A stretch of 9,116 nt of DNA, from positions 1 to 9,116 of the forward strand of contig JAQUDY010000036.1 in NCBI GenBank assembly GCA_028685445.1. The letters are read 5' to 3'. Shown piece by piece: positions 1 to 5,561 of the stretch. Under the pieces are notes generated by a model. It was not told where the DNA came from. It saw only the letters and a list, made by a program, of their open reading frames with translations, and did no database searches. The position numbers were made by a program, and so were the translations under genes. Positions within the stretch are counted from its first letter, which is position 1. The number at the start of each line of letters is the position of its first letter. This DNA comes from Bacilli bacterium (lineage in GTDB: Bacteria > Bacillota_I > Bacilli_A > RF39 > UBA660).

Positions 1-146
1 CCCATATGAAGATTAGCACCAGATGGATATGAAAACATCTCTAAACAATATAGTTTTTTATTTTTAGAATCAATGTTAAACTTATAAGTTTCTTCTTTTT
101 CCCATTTTTTTCGCCATTTTTTTTCTATTTTTGTTAAATTTTCCAC
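1..146 (-). CDS. leuS: Leucyl-tRNA synthetase, N-terminal fragment cut by window edge
   Basis: This is the first 48 codons of LeuRS, which charges tRNA-Leu with leucine in the cytoplasm. The reading runs [19 protein letters not shown] and then reaches [13 protein letters not shown], the LeuRS form of the class I ATP-binding (HIGH) motif; the window ends just before the last His. The start is a GTG placed directly after the TAA of the upstream small membrane protein, with AGAAGG about 8 nt upstream. No usable in-frame ATG lies nearby, so GTG is the likely start and the two genes are probably translationally coupled. The Leu T-box leader further upstream, with a CUU specifier, fits this identity independently. 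The rest of the gene, including CP1 editing and KMSKS regions, lies outside the window. Family identity is firm; only completeness is unknown. Confidence 0.93.
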   Translation of the reverse strand, partial: MENLTKIEKKWRKKWEKEETYKFNIDSKNKKLYCLEMFSYPSGANLHM

Positions 147-497
147 TTATTTTGCCTTCTTTCTTAGTTTTATTAAAATCACTCCAATTAAACCATATAT
201 TAAATAAATTAGAATCATTAATATTACAAATCCAATTAAAATCCTCCAAATGTAATCTAGTTTTATAATGGATGTGACAGCTGCCGTTCCTGATATTATT
301 AAACTATTTGTTAATACAAAAATTAATCCGATTTTTTCTTCATTAAGTTCTTTTTTTGTTAAATTAAATCTTGATTTTAACAAGATAAATTCTCTTGAAT
401 TAATTAATGTATTATTTCTTTTCTTGATAAAATAATTCATTAATAGCCCAAGAAACACTATTACAAATGTAATTAAAAAGTAATATAAATTTCCCAT
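147..497 (-). CDS. Small three-TM membrane protein of unknown function, first gene of the leuS unit
   Basis: A 116-residue integral membrane protein with hydrophobic segments at about residues 4-24, 57-79 and 84-108. They are separated by a charged, probably cytoplasmic loop (about 25-56, Lys/Arg/Glu rich), and the protein ends in LRKKAK. No signal peptide, catalytic motif or ligand motif is visible. I have an impression of similar small proteins in other low-GC Firmicutes but cannot name a family, so no function is given. The start is supported by an AAGGAG ribosome binding site about 6 nt upstream of the ATG. It lies between the leucine T-box and leuS, and its TAA abuts the leuS GTG. It should therefore be transcribed only when tRNA-Leu is uncharged, and translated together with LeuRS. 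Whether it has a role in leucine homeostasis or is a passenger cannot be told from sequence. Confidence 0.8.
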   Translation of the reverse strand: MGNLYYFLITFVIVFLGLLMNYFIKKRNNTLINSREFILLKSRFNLTKKELNEEKIGLIFVLTNSLIISGTAAVTSIIKLDYIWRILIGFVILMILIYLIYGLIGVILIKLRKKAK

Positions 498-510
498 ATT
501 TTCTCCTTAT

Positions 511-548
511 AAAAAAACACGATTTTTCCAAAGGACGAAAAAACCGTG
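511..548 (-). terminator. T-box conditional terminator upstream of the leuS unit
   Basis: CACGGTTTTTTC (548-537) pairs with GGAAAAATCGTG (529-518), a 12-bp stem with two G-U pairs and a 7-nt loop, followed by seven T residues (517-511). The 5' strand overlaps the T-box CCACGG and the loop holds part of the CGTCCTT arm, so terminator and antiterminator are mutually exclusive, as in classical transcriptional T-boxes. It can also stop transcripts arriving from the GH31 gene, which has no terminator of its own. Confidence 0.9.
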
Positions 549-698
549 GTACCACCTTAATTGAATCTTTAATGCCGATAAAGGTGCTTAACCTTACACA
601 TCTAAAAGCAAGTTCATAAACATAATATATTAACTTTCATCAAATGTTAACTTTCTGTAATATTAAAAGTTTATTACTACTCTTTTTTCATCTGCTTA
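511..698 (-). ncRNA. Leucine T-box riboswitch leader (specifier CUU)
   Basis: An untranslated leader that senses uncharged tRNA-Leu and controls read-through into the membrane protein gene and leuS. On the minus strand it shows the T-box core AAGGTGGTACCACGG (544-558) and the matching CGTCCTT arm that closes the antiterminator. The Stem I signature has an AG-type bulge followed by a TTAAC/GTTAA helix capped by a loop with GATG (the GNUG element). The specifier loop reads GAA-CTT-G, which puts the codon CUU (Leu) at 610-612, followed by the usual purine. Codon and downstream gene agree. The 5' end is estimated from the -10 box and is good to only a few bases. Confidence 0.93.
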
Positions 699-704
699 TA
701 TAAC

Positions 705-733
705 ATTATATTAAATTTCTGCCACATATTCAA
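705..733 (-). promoter_or_regulatory. Sigma-A promoter of the leuS T-box unit
   Basis: TTGAAT (728-733), a 17-nt spacer and TATAAT (705-710) on the minus strand. The -35 box lies inside the last codons of the GH31 gene and the -10 box follows its stop codon directly. The predicted start is near 698, which leaves a leader of about 190 nt. Confidence 0.75.
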
Positions 734-3122
734 GTAATTTTATAAACATTCTTATATATTTTCTGTTTAATCCTTTTACTCTTAATTTTCTTATTTCTAT
801 TCTCTTATTTTTTATCTCTAGATCACTAAAAATTATTGCAGCTATTTCTTCTTTTAAACTTGTTTTAATTTGTAAGTCTGAAATTATAGTATCAATATCT
901 TCATTAATAATACGCTCAGCATCTATTTCTATATCAGTACCTTTACAATTAATAGATATTTGTTTTGTAGATGATGCTTTTTCTACTTCTACAATAAAAT
1001 CATTACCATCAACGTATGATTTCACATTAGTTTGGCGATCTTCTCCAATATATAAAATTACTTCATCAGCTTTTCTTGTATTCCTAAATCTTACTATATA
1101 GCTCCTAATTGGTGAGGTTACGCCACCTTTTCCTTCGGTTGGTCTTATTATTGCGGTAAAATTATTAATTTGATAATTATAATCAATGTCTGTAATTAAA
1201 TAATATCCATCTTTATATAATGAAGAGATTCCATCATCTTCATATAATTTATAGGTATTGCTTCTACCTGGAAAAATCTGAATTTCTAACTTTTTGGGTG
1301 CATCTGTATTATTAATATCATCTTCTTCTAAAACAGCTAGTGGTACTATAGTTCCTTTTTTAGCAAAAACCGGATAATCTTCATCTTTAAAAAATGACAC
1401 ATATCTTTTTCCTCCAATGAATTTTTTTCCTGTTTTAAAGTCATACCAAACTCCGTTAGGTAAAAATATTCTATGGACAGTTCGATTCATTAATAAATCT
1501 TTTTTACTTGTTATAGGTGATATAAATAATTCTGAACCAAAATAATATTCATTTTTATATAGAGGTTCATCATATATTTCTGGATATTTATAATAAACAG
1601 GCTGTATTAATGGAAGTCCTGTTTTATGATATTTATAACCTTCTGTATATATATACGGAATTAATCTATGTCTCATTCTTAAATAATCGCTAACTATTGA
1701 ATTTGTCTTAGCATCCCAAAGCCAGGGCTCTCGTTTGTAATAATGACTTTCAGCTGCTGATAATCTCAAGATTGGACTAAATGCACCAAGTTGAATAAAA
1801 CGCATATACATCTCTGGGTCTTCTATTCCATCAAGATATCCACCAATATCATGACTCCACCAACTAATCCCTATATTCGAACTGGTTAAATTATATTCTG
1901 GAATCATATTTAAATTATTCCAACTAACTTTAGTGTATCCTGAATATAATACTGGGTAATTATGAGATGCAAGCATTCCATTTCTTGATAGAATCATACC
2001 TCTTTTATTAGAATTTATATTATAATCCATGTAGTGATAATGATTTAATGCTCTTAAAGTTAACAAATCTTTTGGGTTATAATAATCAATCCAGTAAAAG
2101 TCTACTCCAATACTATTAAGTGGTTTTATTAATTCATCTAAGTACGCTGTTAAGATTCCTCTGTTAAATATATTAAATGGAATTATTCCAGTTTCCGTAA
2201 TACCAGCTTTGGCTCTAAAACGCTCGTATGATATTTCATCTGGATGAATTCCTCCAGTAGGATCGATATTTAAACCTATTTTTATTTTCTTTTCATGTAA
2301 ATAATCTATCATCTGTTTGGGATTATCTAGTAATTCATAATTAAAAGTAAAGCCAGAATATGTCTTTTCATATATGATATGCCAGTATTTACTAAGTAAT
2401 ATAACAGATAAAGGTATTCCGCGTTTATTAAAATTCCAAACTAGCTCTTCTAATTCACTTTTTGTATAAGGGTAATCTTTATTCCACCAAACTCCTAAAG
2501 CGTATCTAGGAATAAGAGCTGGTTTACCAGTTAATTTAAAATAATCTCTTAGACAAAAGCCAAAATCTTTTCGATATAAAAAAATATACGTATCAATTCT
2601 TTTATCACTTCTTCTACCTAATGAACCATCTTTATTAAAAATTAAACTCTCTGAATCATCTAGAGATACAAAACCATCTGTAGAATATAGTCCTTTACCA
2701 AAGTTAGCACCTCCATCGGCATTATCTAAACTATAGCCAGCACCTTTAAAATTACGAGCCTCAGGATGATCTAAATACCAGAATTTATCTGTATTAACTA
2801 GTGATATTTTTAAGTTTTGTTCTGGATTAACTTTTGAACCATAAAAAGGTTTGTTTTTAGTGTATTCTAATTTAAAATACGGGGTTGAGATTACTAAGTA
2901 TTGACTATCTTCTTTACGAAGAAATTTAGACATTGGAAAACGTCTAAACTTTACTAGTTCAGTTGGTCTGTTTTCAAATGTTCCTGTTTCACTATATTCT
3001 ATTCTTACTAAAACATCGCTAAGTACTGTAATACGATACTTCTCTCCAGTTATCATAGCAGAATCAAGTGATTTGGCATCATCATAATCAACGATTTCAA
3101 AATGTGGTTTTAAACTAGCCAT
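711..3122 (-). CDS. Glycoside hydrolase family 31 protein with altered active site (possible pseudoenzyme)
   Basis: An 803-residue protein without signal peptide, so probably cytoplasmic. Family GH31 covers alpha-glucosidases, alpha-xylosidases and relatives. Regions in order: N-terminal beta-sandwich (about 1-200); TIM barrel from LIPRYALGVWWNKDYPYT (203-220) to about 510, with GLNIDPTGG (283-291), the nucleophile motif DFYWID (Asp346), NHYHYMD, and SWWSHDIGGY (420-429); then C-terminal beta domains with KLYEDDG (625-631); then a charged helical tail (about 730-803). The fold assignment is strong. The active site is unusual. Where active GH31 proteins have SGD-T with the acid/base Asp, this one has SGYT (Tyr396). 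The usual DxDWH is SKYWH (244-248), and the RxH after FSPI is RLS (453-455). It may be inactive or do different chemistry. An AGAGGG site 7 nt upstream supports the ATG. It lies 71 nt after the cytidylyltransferase gene but has its own promoter. The substrate is unknown. Confidence 0.88.
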   Translation of the reverse strand: MASLKPHFEIVDYDDAKSLDSAMITGEKYRITVLSDVLVRIEYSETGTFENRPTELVKFRRFPMSKFLRKEDSQYLVISTPYFKLEYTKNKPFYGSKVNPEQNLKISLVNTDKFWYLDHPEARNFKGAGYSLDNADGGANFGKGLYSTDGFVSLDDSESLIFNKDGSLGRRSDKRIDTYIFLYRKDFGFCLRDYFKLTGKPALIPRYALGVWWNKDYPYTKSELEELVWNFNKRGIPLSVILLSKYWHIIYEKTYSGFTFNYELLDNPKQMIDYLHEKKIKIGLNIDPTGGIHPDEISYERFRAKAGITETGIIPFNIFNRGILTAYLDELIKPLNSIGVDFYWIDYYNPKDLLTLRALNHYHYMDYNINSNKRGMILSRNGMLASHNYPVLYSGYTKVSWNNLNMIPEYNLTSSNIGISWWSHDIGGYLDGIEDPEMYMRFIQLGAFSPILRLSAAESHYYKREPWLWDAKTNSIVSDYLRMRHRLIPYIYTEGYKYHKTGLPLIQPVYYKYPEIYDEPLYKNEYYFGSELFISPITSKKDLLMNRTVHRIFLPNGVWYDFKTGKKFIGGKRYVSFFKDEDYPVFAKKGTIVPLAVLEEDDINNTDAPKKLEIQIFPGRSNTYKLYEDDGISSLYKDGYYLITDIDYNYQINNFTAIIRPTEGKGGVTSPIRSYIVRFRNTRKADEVILYIGEDRQTNVKSYVDGNDFIVEVEKASSTKQISINCKGTDIEIDAERIINEDIDTIISDLQIKTSLKEEIAAIIFSDLEIKNKRIEIRKLRVKGLNRKYIRMFIKLLEYVAEI

Positions 3123-3144
3123 TTATGTACCCTCTTTATTATTA

Positions 3145-3172
3145 ATATTTTAGCATATTATTATATTTAGAG
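3145..3172 (-). repeat. 28-nt near-identical repeat, copy in the GH31 promoter
   Basis: This stretch matches 6572-6599 inside ileS at 27 of 28 positions in the same orientation; the only difference is at 3153/6580. It covers the spacer and -10 box of the GH31 promoter. Flanks do not match on either side. Cause unknown. Confidence 0.6.
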
Positions 3173-3175
3173 CAA
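3147..3175 (-). promoter_or_regulatory. Probable promoter of the GH31 gene, extended -10
   Basis: On the minus strand: TTGCTC (3170-3175), 17-nt spacer, TGC-TAAAAT with the -10 at 3147-3152. The -35 matches consensus at only three positions, but the TGn extended -10 compensates. It lies in the 71-nt gap after the cytidylyltransferase gene, so GH31 can be made independently, although read-through from upstream is also possible because no terminator is visible there. Confidence 0.55.
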
Positions 3176-3185
3176 TAATATTGCT
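3171..3185. promoter_or_regulatory. 15-nt perfect inverted repeat at the GH31 promoter, candidate operator
   Basis: AGCAATA-A-TATTGCT is a perfect dyad with 7-bp arms around one central base, overlapping the -35 box of the GH31 promoter. Its size and position suit a dimeric repressor. It is too short and lacks a T-tract, so it is not a convincing terminator for the gene upstream. No regulator gene is in the window. In AT-rich DNA a dyad of this size can arise by chance. Confidence 0.35.
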
Positions 3186-3193
3186 AATCATTA

Positions 3194-3904
3194 TTACTTA
3201 AAAAAATTAGTTTTTATTAAATAATCTGCTATTTCTAAATCTAAAGGCCTCGTAATTTTAAAGTTATAAAAATCTCCTTTTACTAAAGATATTTTTTCAT
3301 TGTTTAATAAAAATATCTTAGTAGCATCAGTTAAATTAGTTTTTTCTTTATATGATAAATCATTATATAATTCTAATAATTTTTTTATATTAAATGTTTG
3401 AGGAGTTTGTTCATGACATATATTTACTCTATCTGGGATTCTTTTTATATTATTACTAGATAACTCTATTATAGTATCTGTTGCTTCTATTACTGTTGTA
3501 ACAGCAGATACTTTTGTTATTTTTTTAATATGTTCTTTAATTATTGTTTCTGTTATAAAAGGTCGGGCAGCATCATGAGTTATTATAATATCTTTATTGT
3601 TTAATCCATATTTGTCTTTTATCTGATTAATTCCGTTAAATAAAGTTTCGTTTCTTGTTTTTCCACCTATAACAATCTCTATTTTAGAAAAATCTTTAAT
3701 ATATTTGCTTATGGTTACTTTTGTAAAATTTACCCAATCAAAAGGAACACAAATTATAATTTTATCAATTTCTTTAATATGTAAAAAAGTTTCTAAACTA
3801 TACATAAAAATTGGTTTTGAACCCAATTTAATAAATTGTTTAGGAATGTTTTTTTTATCCATTCTAAAACCACGACCAGCGGCTAAAATTTCTGCGTAAA
3901 TCAT
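3194..3904 (-). CDS. tarI: IspD/TarI-family cytidylyltransferase, TarI-like (CDP-ribitol synthase candidate)
   Basis: A 236-residue nucleotidyltransferase that joins CTP to a sugar- or polyol-phosphate. TarI makes CDP-ribitol for teichoic acid-type polymers; its relative IspD makes CDP-methylerythritol for isoprenoids. Visible motifs: nucleotide-binding ILAAGRGFRM (6-15), PKQF with catalytic-type Lys22, GGKTRNET (80-87), THDAARPF (109-116), QTPQTF (166-171), LTDATKI (191-197) and KITRP with Lys216. The PKQF, RNET-NGI and LTDA-KI forms resemble TarI; IspD usually has NKxF and RxxSV. No tarJ or MEP-pathway gene is adjacent, so ispD remains possible and the substrate is uncertain. The start is the ATG at 3904, where the family normally begins (MIYAEILAAG) and where a ribosome binding site precedes it. 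The frame extends seven codons upstream, but that ATG lies at or before the predicted transcription start. Confidence 0.85.
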   Translation of the reverse strand: MIYAEILAAGRGFRMDKKNIPKQFIKLGSKPIFMYSLETFLHIKEIDKIIICVPFDWVNFTKVTISKYIKDFSKIEIVIGGKTRNETLFNGINQIKDKYGLNNKDIIITHDAARPFITETIIKEHIKKITKVSAVTTVIEATDTIIELSSNNIKRIPDRVNICHEQTPQTFNIKKLLELYNDLSYKEKTNLTDATKIFLLNNEKISLVKGDFYNFKITRPLDLEIADYLIKTNFFK

Positions 3905-3909
3905 AAATA

Positions 3910-3917
3910 CTCTCTTT
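3910..3917 (-). promoter_or_regulatory. Ribosome binding site deciding the cytidylyltransferase start
   Basis: AAAGAGAG lies 5 nt before the ATG at 3902-3904. The alternative ATG at 3923-3925 would fall at the predicted 5' end of the mRNA with no room for a ribosome binding site. The match to the anti-SD is moderate. Confidence 0.6.
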
Positions 3918-3930
3918 CTTATCATAATTT

Positions 3931-3959
3931 AGTATAACAGAAATATTTTTGAGTTACAA
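3931..3959 (-). promoter_or_regulatory. Promoter of the cytidylyltransferase gene, extended -10
   Basis: Minus strand TTGTAA (3954-3959), 17-nt spacer, TGT-TATACT with the -10 at 3931-3936. Predicted start near 3924, giving a leader of about 20 nt to the ATG at 3904. It faces away from the promoter at 3979-4007; the two -35 boxes are 19 nt apart, leaving room for a shared regulator. Confidence 0.7.
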
Positions 3960-3978
3960 TTTAATAGTCATATATTTT

Positions 3979-4007
3979 TTGACAAACAACTAAGTTTATG
4001 ATAAGAT
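3979..4007 (+). promoter_or_regulatory. Promoter of the two-TM hypothetical gene
   Basis: A perfect TTGACA (3979-3984), 17-nt spacer, and TGA-TAAGAT with the -10 at 4002-4007, again an extended -10. It is followed by a short leader and an AAAGGGGGG ribosome binding site ending at 4030. Confidence 0.7.
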
Positions 4008-4037
4008 AAACAACATTAAAAAAAGGGGGGTTTATAA

Positions 4038-4721
4038 ATGAAAGATTATTCTTTAAACATTAAAGAGCAAACTAATTTTATAAAAAATTATACTATTAAA
4101 AAAGGAGAAATTGTATCTAAGTTACCTTATGGAAAAAAACATTATATTCCTTATTCTGAAAAAAATGAAGCAAGAGTTTTAACTATAATGGAAAACCAAT
4201 TAAAAAACTTAGATAAAAAAGATAAAATATTTAGAAGAAAACATCATTTGAATCTTCTTAACACCATTATATTTGGTATATTAACTTATTTAGGATTTAC
4301 TAACTTATATATAGCTGAAATTAATCAATATTTACCTATGATTATTCAAATCATAGCTGGTGGTGGAAGTTTAATATCTGCTATTAAAACAATTAAAACA
4401 CATGGAATTATTAAAGATATAGAAAAAACTAAATATTATAAAAATAATGAATTTGAACTAAATAAAAACATCAAAGAAAATGAAAATATGAAATTAAACT
4501 TATCAAATAAGAAAATAGATATTATTAATAATACACCAGATAATAAAAATGTTTTCGATATTAATAAAATTGATATAGATAATTGGACATTAGAAGAGCT
4601 AAAAAATGTTAAAAATAACATTGAAAGAGAATATTATTTTGCATTTAATTATGAAACGCAAGATGAATTAGAAAATGATGCTCCAATTTTAAAATATTCT
4701 AATAAGAAAACAAAAAAATAA
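4038..4721 (+). CDS. Unrecognised two-TM, Lys/Asn-rich protein
   Basis: A 227-residue protein I do not recognise. The N-terminal 70 residues are charged and contain SKLPYGKKHYIPYSEKNEAR (27-46). Two hydrophobic segments follow, at about 72-92 and 98-117, the second containing a GGGS turn, so this looks like a membrane hairpin with both ends on the same side. The C-terminal half (118-227) is hydrophilic and rich in Lys, Asn and Glu. It has a low-complexity stretch (about 138-175) and then a more ordered, probably helical part around WTLEELKNVKNNIEREYYF (183-201). There is no signal peptide and no enzyme motif. Expression looks solid: TTGACA promoter, strong AAAGGGGGG site 7 nt before the ATG, and its own terminator. 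The reading frame and codon use look like a real native gene. It is monocistronic and divergent from the cytidylyltransferase. Confidence 0.8.
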   Translation: MKDYSLNIKEQTNFIKNYTIKKGEIVSKLPYGKKHYIPYSEKNEARVLTIMENQLKNLDKKDKIFRRKHHLNLLNTIIFGILTYLGFTNLYIAEINQYLPMIIQIIAGGGSLISAIKTIKTHGIIKDIEKTKYYKNNEFELNKNIKENENMKLNLSNKKIDIINNTPDNKNVFDINKIDIDNWTLEELKNVKNNIEREYYFAFNYETQDELENDAPILKYSNKKTKK

Positions 4722-4744
4722 AAGCACTTTAAATAAGTGTTTTT
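4720..4744 (+). terminator. Rho-independent terminator of the two-TM gene
   Basis: AAAAGCACTT (4720-4729) pairs with AAGTGTTTTT (4735-4744) around the loop TAAAT, a 10-bp stem with one G-U pair. The T-run forms its 3' strand and continues as a T-rich stretch. The 5' arm overlaps the stop codon. Confidence 0.8.
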
Positions 4745-4753
4745 GTTATTTGT

Positions 4754-4782
4754 TTGACAAAGCTCACATATTTATATATAAT
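4754..4782 (+). promoter_or_regulatory. Perfect consensus sigma-A promoter of rpsD
   Basis: TTGACA (4754-4759), exactly 17 nt, TATAAT (4777-4782). Every consensus position matches, as expected for a highly expressed ribosomal protein gene. Predicted start near 4789. Confidence 0.92.
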
Positions 4783-4788
4783 ACTAAT

Positions 4789-4932
4789 GCAGATTTAAGG
4801 CAGAGTCTTATAATTAGTAATGTGTTTATTTGAAATAACTTTAGTAACTTAAACTGCCTAAGGGAAAAAGATAATAAACACCCTATTCAATGAAAAAGAC
4901 TATCCTTTTAAAGCAAGAAAGGAGAATATAAA
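4789..4932 (+). ncRNA. Structured rpsD leader, probable S4 autoregulatory RNA
   Basis: An untranslated leader of about 144 nt with four perfect complementary blocks. AGGCAG (4798-4803) pairs with CTGCCT (4854-4859). AGTCTT (4804-4809) pairs with AAGACT (4896-4901). GTGTTTATT (4822-4830) pairs with AATAAACAC (4873-4881). TCCTTT (4903-4908) pairs with AAAGGA (4918-4923), which hides the Shine-Dalgarno sequence. The first helix crosses the second and third, so they form either pseudoknots or alternative folds. S4 is known to repress rpsD through such leaders in Bacillus and the alpha operon through a pseudoknot in E. coli. The length, placement and SD-masking hairpin fit that model. I have not aligned it to a known leader family, so the exact fold is inference. 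Confidence 0.75.
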
Positions 4933-5535
4933 TTGTCAAGATATACTGGTCCAGTTTATCGCAAAAGCCGTAGATTAGGCTTTAGCGTTTTAGAAAATGG
5001 AAAAGAATTAAGTAGAAAACCTTATGTTCCAGGTATTCATGGAACAAGTCGTCGTAAAAAAACAAGTGAATATGGTATTCAGCTTGCTGAAAAACAAAAA
5101 CTTAGATTTATGTATGGATTAACTGAAAAACAATTTGCTCGTACTTTTGAAAAAGCGGCTAAAATGACAGGTATTACCGGTGAAAACTTATTTAAATTAC
5201 TTGAAAGTAGATTAGATAATATTGTCTATCGTATGGGATTATCAAGTACTAGACGTGGTGCTAGACAAATAGTTAATCATGGCCATATTTTAGTAAATGG
5301 TGTTGCTGTTGATATACCTTCATATATTGTTAGACCTGGTGCTACAATTAGCATTAAAGAAAAATCACTTAATCATCCAGCTATTAAGCAATCAATTGAA
5401 AATACATTAGCAAGACCTGCTTTTGTTGAATTTGATGCTAATAAAATGACAGGTACTTTTATTAGATTACCTGAACGTAGTGAGCTTAATGCTGATATTA
5501 ACGAATCTTTAATTGTTGAATATTACAACAGATAA
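4933..5535 (+). CDS. rpsD: 30S ribosomal protein S4 (TTG start)
   Basis: A 200-residue S4, the usual length in Bacilli. S4 binds the 5' domain of 16S rRNA early in 30S assembly and often represses its own synthesis. Diagnostic stretches are the N-terminal [51 protein letters not shown] (33-65), the S4 RNA-binding domain (about 90-150) with [15 protein letters not shown] and [14 protein letters not shown], and the C-terminal [11 protein letters not shown] and LIVEYYNR. There is no Cys at all, so this is the zinc-free form, which lacks the N-terminal CxxC-type cluster of some S4 proteins. Translation begins at TTG: AAAGGAG lies 8 nt upstream and the protein starts exactly where the family does, with no ATG nearby. 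A weak start plus a masked ribosome binding site fits feedback control. It stands alone here with a bidirectional terminator, not in an alpha-operon context. Confidence 0.97.
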   Translation: MSRYTGPVYRKSRRLGFSVLENGKELSRKPYVPGIHGTSRRKKTSEYGIQLAEKQKLRFMYGLTEKQFARTFEKAAKMTGITGENLFKLLESRLDNIVYRMGLSSTRRGARQIVNHGHILVNGVAVDIPSYIVRPGATISIKEKSLNHPAIKQSIENTLARPAFVEFDANKMTGTFIRLPERSELNADINESLIVEYYNR

Positions 5536-5561
5536 TAAAAAGAGCTTAAGCTCTTTTTATT
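5534..5561. terminator. Bidirectional terminator between convergent rpsD and ileS
   Basis: A perfect 28-bp palindrome with core AAAAAGAGCTTAAGCTCTTT and outer AAT/ATT. Each strand gives a GC-containing hairpin ending in TTTTT, so it can stop transcripts from both sides. It begins within the rpsD stop codon. The ileS stop codon (5546-5548) lies at the centre of the dyad, and one arm encodes the last residues of IleRS. Confidence 0.9.

Noticed and set aside
711..3122. GH31 gene as a decaying pseudogene
   Set aside because: The frame is uninterrupted over 803 codons, non-catalytic motifs are well kept, and promoter and ribosome binding site are present; changed residues alone do not show decay.
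3123..3193. Terminator for the cytidylyltransferase gene formed by the 15-nt dyad
   Set aside because: The stem is short and AT-rich with a single-base centre and no T-tract follows on the minus strand.
3705..3899. Plus-strand open frame of 64 codons antisense to the cytidylyltransferase
   Set aside because: It is a shadow of a well-supported gene, with no promoter, ribosome binding site or recognisable protein.
3905..3925. Seven-codon N-terminal extension of the cytidylyltransferase
   Set aside because: That ATG lies at or before the predicted transcription start, has no ribosome binding site, and family members begin at MIYAEILAAG.
4436..4621. Minus-strand open frame inside the two-TM gene
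   Set aside because: Phe/Ser/Leu-rich translation is what Lys/Asn/Glu-rich coding DNA gives in reverse; no expression signals.
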